Shown: positions 1 through 5,253 of the stretch, piece by piece | How the letters are laid out: each line of letters opens with the position of its first letter | How positions within the stretch are numbered: position 1 is the first letter of the stretch | Assembly (NCBI GenBank): GCA_021324175.1 | Contig: JAJPJP010000138.1 | Coordinates: 1-35,368, forward strand | DNA: 35,368 nucleotides | Reading direction: 5' to 3' | Source of the DNA: Chitinophagia bacterium | Lineage (GTDB): Bacteria > Bacteroidota > Bacteroidia > Chitinophagales > Chitinophagaceae | The notes under the pieces: model-generated | Databases searched by the model: none | What the model was told of the DNA's origin: nothing | What the model saw: the letters and a program-made list of their open reading frames with translations, nothing else | Program-made: the position numbers and the translations under genes

Positions 1-2
1 CC

Positions 3-605
3 AGTCTCCTTTATATGGCGTCGCTGGGATGCATCGAGATGAATCCGTGGCACAGCCGCGTCGGAAGTGAGAATTATCCCGACTGGTGCATTATCGATCT
101 TGATCCCTGGAAAAATAGTTTCGAGAAAGTCATCGAAGCTGCCCAGGTGACTCACGAAATCCTGGAAAGCCTGGGCATTGAAGGTTATCCAAAAACCAGC
201 GGCTCGACCGGAATGCACATTTACATACCATTAGGTGCAAAATACAGCTATGATCAATCCAAAGAGTTCGCGCGGATCATCGCGCGATTAGTGCATGAAA
301 AGATCCCCGATTTTACAACCATTGAGAGGACCGTCAAGCAGCGTAATGGAAAAATGTATGTTGATTTCCTGCAAAACAGGCCGCAGGCGACAGTAAGTGC
401 CCCCTATTCTCTCAGACCCAAGGCCGGAGCAACCGTTTCAATGCCGATACATTGGACAGAAGTAAAAAAGGGTCTTAGGATGAACGATTTTACAATATTT
501 AATGCCATGGATCGAATAAAAACCGAGGGCGATATTTTCCAGCCGGTCCTTGGAAAGGGAATTAATCTGGAAAAATTGATTCGCCAGTTCGAATTGAAAT
601 CATAA
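3..605 (+). CDS. ligD: LigD-type DNA polymerase/primase domain (5'-truncated)
   Basis: This is the C-terminal end of a LigD-family polymerase (archaeo-eukaryotic primase fold), the non-homologous end-joining enzyme that fills or extends broken DNA ends. The reading frame is open to the window edge and the residues before the first ATG (SLLY) fit the family, so the gene starts upstream. Visible landmarks are the EMNPWHSR block, the metal-binding IDLDPW block and the SGSTGMHIYIP block (SGxxGxHxY type). Further on, PYSLRPKAGATVSMP and a terminal GKGI stretch match the end of the polymerase domain. Whether ligase and nuclease domains precede it in one protein cannot be seen, and no Ku gene lies in the window. 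The family call is confident; the full-length architecture is inferred. Confidence 0.88.
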   Translation, partial: SLLYMASLGCIEMNPWHSRVGSENYPDWCIIDLDPWKNSFEKVIEAAQVTHEILESLGIEGYPKTSGSTGMHIYIPLGAKYSYDQSKEFARIIARLVHEKIPDFTTIERTVKQRNGKMYVDFLQNRPQATVSAPYSLRPKAGATVSMPIHWTEVKKGLRMNDFTIFNAMDRIKTEGDIFQPVLGKGINLEKLIRQFELKS

Positions 606-700
606 CAATTTACTGGTTGTAGTTTTACCACGCGCTCGGCACTCCCTGCGCAATCATTTCCGCAAGTCCGATATTGTCCGGTAATTATTTGCCCCCTTTT

Positions 701-925
701 TCAGACAAACGGGCGGTCCTCGATGATTTCTTCGTCTGCATATTCTTCTTCAGACTGGCCGGGATTGAAATTCTGGCAGATATCGTCGAGGCCCTCTCCT
801 ATTTTCTTAAATCCTTGCTGAAGATTTTTTCGGGTTTCTCGTCCCGTTTGAGGAGCGAGCAGGAGACCCGCAACGGTTCCGGCGACAACGCCGAACACGA
901 ACATTGTAAATACACTACCCTTCAT
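701..925 (-). CDS. YtxH-like small membrane protein
   Basis: A 74-residue protein with one N-terminal membrane segment (about residues 4-23) followed by the YtxH hallmark LLLAPQTGRETRKNL and an acidic tail rich in E and D. YtxH proteins are general-stress-associated envelope proteins of unknown mechanism. The ATG at 925 is preferred to an in-frame one 33 bp upstream, because the longer form would put a WETLV stretch before the membrane segment and this family normally starts directly with the helix. It is a single gene, with another gene starting about 290 bp away on the opposite strand. An ORF on the other strand over the same bases is treated as a shadow. Confidence 0.8.
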   Translation of the reverse strand: MKGSVFTMFVFGVVAGTVAGLLLAPQTGRETRKNLQQGFKKIGEGLDDICQNFNPGQSEEEYADEEIIEDRPFV

Positions 926-1041
926 GACTAACGTTTCCCAGAAAAACGCACAAATCAAGCCATTAATTTAGAAGAATAGGCCAGCGTGGACTCGGAAGTC
1001 CATCAAAGGATGAAATTCAAACAAATCATGTATTTTATTTG

Positions 1042-1090
1042 AGGCTTCCTGTTACGCGGAAGTTTAAACGGTTGCTCTTTCTGAGCAATC
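1042..1090. repeat. two adjacent short hairpins in the 926-1212 spacer
   Basis: Two inverted repeats lie side by side: CTTCC (1045-1049) with GGAAG (1058-1062), and TTGCTC (1072-1077) with GAGCAA (1083-1088). They sit in the spacer between the divergent YtxH-like gene and the unknown gene at 1213. No U-run follows on either strand, so these are not evident terminators. They could be operators or chance structure. Nothing else is recognised in this spacer. Confidence 0.3.
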
Positions 1091-1212
1091 GACCCAAGCC
1101 CGATAAATATTGTAGTCAACAGATGCGGAGGCATGATCCATTGAGTATCGGGTATTTTTTCAAATAGCCGTCCATTCCAGGAAATACTGATTGTGAACCC
1201 AAATCTCTTAAT

Positions 1213-1533
1213 ATGATTATGACGGAAAATATCGAAATCATCAGCATTGAATTCATCGATCGACTGAAGCCCGGAGACATTGTATTCAAGAGAGAAGGCC
1301 GTAAGTTTCTAGTCGCGGAGATTGTCCGGGACCAGGTCTGCCTCATTCGAATGGCAGGTTTTCATATTTCAAAACCCTTCCGTCCAACGATCCGATTGAA
1401 GACAGGTGGCGCGTGGAACGAAGCGCATTGTAACCTGCTTGTCTTTAAATCCCGCTATTTCGCATTTGTTATTCCTTGGGTGCGACCTCTGTCGTGGTCA
1501 TTCGCCAATAACAAATTCTTACCATCCGGTTAA
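1213..1533 (+). CDS. hypothetical protein, copy A of a two-member local family
   Basis: A 106-residue protein of unknown function. Its central part, GDIVFKREGRKFLVAEIV, then a run of beta-prone segments and a closing AWNEAHCNLLVF, aligns by eye with the smaller protein encoded at 2717-2944 (GDVVF, then NWWAEKDLVFL). That makes the frame credible although no named domain is recognised. It has no signal peptide or membrane helix and looks like a small beta-rich cytoplasmic protein. Two ATG codons, at 1213 and 1219, are possible starts. The second gives an N-terminus more like copy B. The last 25 residues extend past the similarity and could reflect loss of an original stop. Confidence 0.55.
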   Translation: MIMTENIEIISIEFIDRLKPGDIVFKREGRKFLVAEIVRDQVCLIRMAGFHISKPFRPTIRLKTGGAWNEAHCNLLVFKSRYFAFVIPWVRPLSWSFANNKFLPSG

Positions 1534-1598
1534 CATCGTCTTTACTGGAATTAAGCAACTTTTACACGCTCCTATTCTGCAATTAAACTAAGATCCTC

Positions 1599-1694
1599 AT
1601 GCTTAAAAGCAGAATAATCATAACAGCAGCCATTTATTTCGTTGTAGGATTTTTGGTTGCCTGCATTCTGATTTATATCATCAGGACTATGTAG
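1599..1694 (+). CDS. tiny single-pass membrane peptide upstream of the acyl carrier protein
   Basis: A 31-residue ORF: a basic start (MLKSR), about 23 hydrophobic residues rich in I, V and F, and a short RTM end. The charge pattern predicts a cytoplasmic N-terminus. It stops 4 bp before the ATG of the acyl carrier protein, close enough for co-transcription and translational coupling. No named family is recognised. A second peptide of the same design can be built at 2570-2694 next to copy B of the local unknown family, which supports coding. The main doubt is its length. Confidence 0.45.
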   Translation: MLKSRIIITAAIYFVVGFLVACILIYIIRTM

Positions 1695-1698
1695 CAAT

Positions 1699-1953
1699 AT
1701 GAATCATGTAACGGAAGTTTCGGCTGAAGTAAAAACATTAGTCGCGGAAAAACTTGGCATCGACGAACATGAAATCGGCGATGGCAAATCCTTTGCCGAC
1801 GACTTCAATATGGACTCGCTTGATTTTTATGAGCTTATCATGTCCGCTGAAAAAAAATTCAACCTCCGGATTACCGATGAGACAGCAGAAAAACTACGAA
1901 CCGTTGACTCGCTGGTTAATTATGTCGTTGAACATCTAACCTTTTCAGATTAA
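1699..1953 (+). CDS. acyl carrier protein
   Basis: An 84-residue acyl carrier protein. It has the usual four-helix pattern and the phosphopantetheine attachment motif DSL with Ser40 in FNMDSLDF, followed by the acidic second helix ELIMSAEKKF. Carrier proteins hold acyl chains as thioesters for fatty acid, polyketide or lipid-modifying enzymes in the cytoplasm. It is not beside fabF, fabD or fabH, so it is unlikely to be the housekeeping AcpP and is more likely a specialised carrier. The only close neighbour is the tiny membrane peptide ending 4 bp upstream. The acyltransferase or synthetase partner is not in the window. Confidence 0.88.
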   Translation: MNHVTEVSAEVKTLVAEKLGIDEHEIGDGKSFADDFNMDSLDFYELIMSAEKKFNLRITDETAEKLRTVDSLVNYVVEHLTFSD

Positions 1954-2248
1954 GGGCGTCGAGGCTTTGCAGAGTAATAAAACGAAGCAGACATAAAAAT
2001 GATAATCATCATTGTTATGGGCGACAAGTCCCAGAATATGGCAACTGGCAATTGTCGGCGTGTAGACAGCAACCTGCACCTTTGATCGCAGCAATCCCGG
2101 CCATCTCTCGATCAATATGACCTTTGAAAATCCGAGGGGGAAATTGGTACAAACTGAGAGCTTTGCGGGGAATTATTTTCTACGATCCTATTCGAAACTT
2201 GGGTCTCAGTCACTAATTTTCCGAAATTTTCCAAAGAAGCCCTGCTGA

Positions 2249-2273
2249 AAAATTGTTGGCAGGGATATTGAGG
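2249..2273 (+). repeat. CCCTGC/GCAGGG hairpin
   Basis: CCCTGC and GCAGGG form a perfect 6-bp stem. An outer AAGCC/GGCTT pair can close around it. The same stem sequence recurs at 2423-2444 in front of a U-run. It may be the 3' region of a short RNA ending at the terminator 2293-2327. Confidence 0.35.
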
Positions 2274-2292
2274 CTTTTAATAAAAATATACA

Positions 2293-2327
2293 TGGCACTA
2301 TCTTGTTTAAGGTAGTGCCATTTTTTT
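2293..2327 (+). terminator. intrinsic terminator
   Basis: A 10-bp stem (TGGCACTATC pairing GGTAGTGCCA with one G-U wobble), an 8-nt loop and seven U follow each other directly. The nearest upstream plus-strand gene, the acyl carrier protein, ends 340 bp earlier. The terminator therefore either ends a long 3' UTR or an unannotated RNA in 1954-2292. No convincing protein is seen in that interval; a 28-codon ATG ORF at about 1999 is not supported. Confidence 0.75.
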
Positions 2328-2366
2328 GCGATAAAGTAGGCCTTGTTTTGTTTTATAACCATAGAA

Positions 2367-2450
2367 GGACAGTTTGATTGAAGTTTGTGCACTCAGGGTA
2401 GCGGTCTGGAAGACTGTCCGTATCCCTGCTTTTCCTGGCAGGGATTTTTA
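2367..2450 (+). ncRNA. possible small RNA ending in an intrinsic terminator
   Basis: GGACAGT (2367-2373) pairs perfectly with ACTGTCC (2413-2419). Four bases later a terminator hairpin follows: TCCCTGC (2423-2429), an 8-nt loop, GCAGGGA (2438-2444) and a U-rich run. A closed long-range stem next to a terminator, 40 bp after another terminator and with no ORF, is the layout of an independent RNA of about 85-110 nt. TATAAC at 2354-2359 might be part of its promoter. It matches no RNA family I recognise, and the call is structural only. Confidence 0.4.
2423..2450 (+). terminator. intrinsic terminator
   Basis: Perfect 7-bp stem TCCCTGC/GCAGGGA with an 8-nt loop, followed by TTTTTA. It is the second of three terminator-like hairpins within 260 bp. 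Confidence 0.65.
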
Positions 2451-2522
2451 TAGAAATTAACGTTTAAGTATATAGATCAGGTTGAAAGACTAAGCCAATT
2501 TTGACCATTAGTAGTAGTTTAA

Positions 2523-2550
2523 TCCCCGTTATTCTTAACAGGGATTTTTA
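2523..2550 (+). terminator. probable intrinsic terminator
   Basis: TCCCCGTT pairs with AACAGGGA with one mismatch and is followed by TTTTTA, the same tail as the hairpin 100 bp upstream. The interval 2451-2522 between them has no ORF and could be another short transcript. Confidence 0.5.
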
Positions 2551-2569
2551 TTTTTCAATGCGCATGTAA

Positions 2570-2694
2570 ATGAGATATTTAAAAAAAATCGTCCCAGATG
2601 GCGTTATCGCCGTGCTTTCCGGATTGCGCTTGCCATTGCTACGCTGGTCTCCACAATAGTGATTATTTTTTTCGTTTTGAAGCTCTTCACGTGA
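2570..2694 (+). pseudogene. tiny membrane peptide split by a -1 frameshift at an A-run
   Basis: An ATG at 2570 opens a short frame (MRYLKK) that runs into eight A at 2581-2588. Moving -1 on this run enters a frame encoding a strongly basic segment (NRPRWRYRRAFR), a hydrophobic helix of about 18 residues and the stop at 2692-2694, 41 residues in all. The downstream frame has no start codon of its own. The bases A AAA AAA form a classical -1 slippery heptamer, so this could be programmed frameshifting, transcriptional slippage, a sequencing error or a decayed gene. Its design (basic N-terminus plus one helix) matches the peptide at 1599-1694. Confidence 0.35.
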
Positions 2695-2716
2695 ATAAGC
2701 AAGAGGGGAACCCATG

Positions 2717-2944
2717 CTACTCATGAATAAGAAAGACGAGATCCTTTTCGGCCCACCAGTTATCCTCTCGCAACACCGGAAACCTGATCATCCTTACGCC
2801 GTGCCGGTCCGACTGCGCCATAACTATGAAACAATCTGCGCATACTTCTATGATCCTGTAATTCTCCTGTTTGGTTGGTTGGAAAACGACGTCACCCTTG
2901 CACAAACAGCTGATGATGTCTAATGAATCTATCCGGGTACTCAT
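2717..2944 (-). CDS. hypothetical protein, copy B of a two-member local family
   Basis: A 75-residue protein of unknown function on the minus strand. By eye it aligns with the protein at 1213-1533: GDVVF against GDIVF, a beta-prone middle, and NWWAEKDLVFL against AWNEAHCNLLVF. The ATG at 2944 is chosen because it gives an N-terminus (MSTRIDSLDI) comparable with copy A. An upstream extension of 41 residues is open but looks non-coding. A 69-codon plus-strand ORF covers the same bases and has a purine-rich stretch before its ATG, so the strand is not beyond doubt. The similarity to copy A decides for minus. Confidence 0.55.
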   Translation of the reverse strand: MSTRIDSLDIISCLCKGDVVFQPTKQENYRIIEVCADCFIVMAQSDRHGVRMIRFPVLREDNWWAEKDLVFLIHE

Positions 2945-3117
2945 AAGTTGTTGTTTATCTGGTTTGCAATAAAGCCTTTCACTGCGCAGCAACAGCACAA
3001 AAACAGAGGCAGGGGCGGTCTGATTAAGTTCAATTATCGGAAAAATAAAATTGAACCTATTTAGCAAATAATAAAAGTCAAGTTTCGCACATTGCCGAAA
3101 GAATCCAAAAATTATCC

Positions 3118-3963
3118 TCAGGACTGCTTGCCTATTATTGTCCAGTCCCGATTTCCGTTTCCTTCAGCAATAAGAGCATCCATTTTATTCGCGACCGCTG
3201 GAATCACCGTCATTGATTTGCCCTTTTTTTCGACAGCCTTCATAAAGAGGCCGACGTCCTTTCTGGCCATCGAAAGCCCCCAGGAAGGATCTTCAAAATC
3301 TCCCGAAGCAATTCTCTTAAGCCTGGCCGGTAAAATCATAGAAGGGTTCCAGGATTCCAATAGGCTCGTTACATCGGAAACGGACACTTCTAGTGCATTT
3401 GCAAGAAAAAGTGTATCAGCGAGTCCCGCAGTAAAACAAACCAGAAAATTATTTCCCAACAGTTTCATGGCGGCAGCTTTGCCAGGTTCCGAACCGAATT
3501 GAAGGAGTTTCCCAGTCATGCCCGATAGCTCTGGTTCAAGCCGCTCAATGAGGGCCGGGTCGCCCGAAACCAGCATAAAGCCTGTAGATTCCAGTGCATT
3601 GACAGGACCCATAAACACAGGGGCATGCTGATATAGAAAGCCCCTGGCTTTCCAGTCTTCCGTTCTCTTTTTTGCACCTTCAACCGAAGTTGTTGTATGG
3701 TCCACAATGATAGTACCCGGCGAAAGGCCAGGCCTGGTTTTCGCGAGCACCGCGTCCACCACTTCATCGTCCATTACAGCAATATGAATTGTTTTTGCCC
3801 CTTTGACCGCCATCGCAGGATCGTCAAACGCCTTGGCTCCAAATTCTTCCAGTGCCTTTGCTTTTGAAATTGTCCGATTCCAAACTTGTACGGTTTTTCC
3901 TTTTTTGAGCATTGCCCTGACGAAATTATGTCCAAGCAAGCCAGTTCCTAAAAAAGCAATCAT
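3118..3963 (-). CDS. NAD(P)-dependent beta-hydroxyacid dehydrogenase family protein
   Basis: A 281-residue cytoplasmic oxidoreductase of the 3-hydroxyisobutyrate / 6-phosphogluconate dehydrogenase family. These enzymes oxidise beta-hydroxyacids or, in the GLYR/imine reductase branch, reduce aldehydes or imines using NAD(P)H. The N-terminal Rossmann domain has the GTGLLG dinucleotide motif (G6, G8, G11). VWNRT near residue 28 suggests NADPH preference, as the Arg follows the second strand. The substrate loop VDHTTTS lies near residue 87. The helix with the family's catalytic lysine is KLLGNN (K167, N171, N172). The C-terminal helical domain carries RKDVGLF. The length is usual. It is a single gene, and the substrate cannot be told from sequence. 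Confidence 0.87.
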   Translation of the reverse strand: MIAFLGTGLLGHNFVRAMLKKGKTVQVWNRTISKAKALEEFGAKAFDDPAMAVKGAKTIHIAVMDDEVVDAVLAKTRPGLSPGTIIVDHTTTSVEGAKKRTEDWKARGFLYQHAPVFMGPVNALESTGFMLVSGDPALIERLEPELSGMTGKLLQFGSEPGKAAAMKLLGNNFLVCFTAGLADTLFLANALEVSVSDVTSLLESWNPSMILPARLKRIASGDFEDPSWGLSMARKDVGLFMKAVEKKGKSMTVIPAVANKMDALIAEGNGNRDWTIIGKQS

Positions 3964-4177
3964 GTGATATTATCCATTTTTAAGCGATTAACATTCCCGG
4001 AATTTAAGCCACCTCATCCTGAAAATCATCCCGCTGTTCCGGATATGTTCAACAATAATATGGCCATCTTGTTGCATCTGCAGAAGCTTTGAGTCCATTG
4101 ACCATGTGTATCAGGGGCAAAACGAATAGCTTTATAATGATGAGCGACCTCATGGCCGAAGGAACTAAAGTTTACCC

Positions 4178-4185
4178 TATTTTTG
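4178..4185 (+). promoter_or_regulatory. TAnnTTTG-type -7 box before the GNAT gene
   Basis: TATTTTTG matches the Bacteroidota -7 consensus exactly. It ends 6 bp before the ATG at 4192, so transcription would begin at or next to the start codon and give a leaderless message. No clear TTTG -33 element is seen at the usual spacing, which lowers confidence. Confidence 0.35.
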
Positions 4186-4191
4186 TTCAAT

Positions 4192-4638
4192 ATGGCTAAC
4201 AGTGAATTTTTGATAAGGCAAGCGGAAAACGCGGATGCTAATAAGATATTCGAGTTTCTATGCGAGTTGGAAAACAGGGTTTTTGACTACCAAGAATTCT
4301 ATCTGAATTATAGGAATAATATTTTCGGCAATAACAATGTCTACCTTGTCGCAAGTGATAAAGGTGGATTGGTCGTTGGCTACATTAGTTGCCATGGCCA
4401 GACCTTGCTCCATCATGGAGGAATGGTTTACGAGATACAGGAATTGTTCGTGGAAAAAAAATGGAGACGAAAAGGCATCGCAAGACTTCTGATTTCTACT
4501 CTTGAAGAACGCCTCGCAAAAAGAGATTACCAGGGTCTCGAAGTCTCCACCAATGCCGGCAGGCTGGAATCGCCAGAGTTTTACCGCAAGTACGGGTTTG
4601 AGCAAACCCATGTAAAATTTACCAAGAGCAGGAAGTAG
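4192..4638 (+). CDS. GNAT family N-acetyltransferase
   Basis: A 148-residue GNAT acetyltransferase, which moves an acetyl group from acetyl-CoA to an amine. The core is visible: the strand VVGYISCHG, the strand YEIQELFVEKKWRRKGIARLLISTLEERL with the acetyl-CoA pyrophosphate loop RRKGIA, and the late FYRKYGFEQTHVKF block typical of the family end. An in-frame TTG three codons upstream is open, but the ATG at 4192 is preferred. A perfect -7 box sits just ahead of it. The acceptor substrate is not predictable. It is a single gene between the dehydrogenase and the permease, both on the other strand. Confidence 0.86.
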   Translation: MANSEFLIRQAENADANKIFEFLCELENRVFDYQEFYLNYRNNIFGNNNVYLVASDKGGLVVGYISCHGQTLLHHGGMVYEIQELFVEKKWRRKGIARLLISTLEERLAKRDYQGLEVSTNAGRLESPEFYRKYGFEQTHVKFTKSRK

Positions 4639-4703
4639 AGCCAATCATCATCTGCATGCCGTTTTCCGTTTTGCCAAAGGCGAATGTCTATTTGGTCGAT
4701 CTT

Positions 4704-4736
4704 AAAAAGACATTCCGGCAAAAAGTGCCGGAATGT
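4704..4736 (-). terminator. strong hairpin, terminator-like on the minus strand
   Basis: ACATTCCGGCA (4710-4720) and TGCCGGAATGT (4726-4736) form a perfect 11-bp stem with a 5-nt loop. Read on the minus strand it is followed by CTTTTTAAG, so it looks like a minus-strand terminator. It lies 520 bp past the end of the permease gene on that strand and 70 bp past the convergent GNAT gene, for which it may also act. Confidence 0.5.
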
Positions 4737-5253
4737 AAGACTCGATAACGTGCGGATTAATAGAAGGAAAACGGAATAAGGTTTTTTCTATTGCGTCATA
4801 CAGACACATTAATTCCGAATGACGATAATATGACAGTCCGTCTAAGAGTAAACCTTATTGCGACATGCCGTCTATCTACCTATACCTAAGCGTTAATTAT
4901 TGCCTCAGGATGGATATGTCAATAATCAGTCACCATTTGACTGATTGGCAAAATCGGGCATCAAAAGGTTAAGGGAATCTAATGCAGAAGAAAAGTCGAT
5001 GCGTTGACCCGCCCGTACAACCCGGATCCAACTGCGGCTAAGGCCGGGTTGCGCCGGACTTGGTCGAATTCAATGGGGTCAATAAACATAGTTTACAGAA
5101 ATCCCTCTTGGGCCAGGGTCTGGGGGGTTTTTATATACCTTTTTTGCACACTGGTGCAATCCACAAAAAAGACTGGCTCGGAGAATTCCCAGATAACCTT
5201 GGCAAGACTGGCACAAATTCCTGGTAACTCTGCGAATCCAAACCGGGATAAAG
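4737..5253. other. gene-free interval with inverted repeats
   Basis: No convincing gene. AATAAGGTTT (4775-4784) and AAACCTTATT (4850-4859) are a perfect 10-bp inverted repeat 65 bp apart, with GGAAT/ATTCC pairs between them. AATCAGT (4924-4930) pairs with ACTGATT (4940-4946). A 103-codon plus ORF at 5004-5315 has unconvincing composition and runs into the permease gene, so it is not called. The interval could be a long 3' UTR of the permease or a worn mobile-element remnant. Confidence 0.4.

Noticed and set aside
674-931. Plus-strand ORF of 85 codons
   Set aside because: It lies opposite the YtxH-like gene, has no family features, and the minus-strand protein has a clear YtxH motif.
2714-2923. 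Plus-strand ORF of 69 codons with a purine-rich sequence before its ATG
   Set aside because: The minus-strand ORF over the same bases resembles copy A at 1213, which supports minus. The start signal leaves some doubt.
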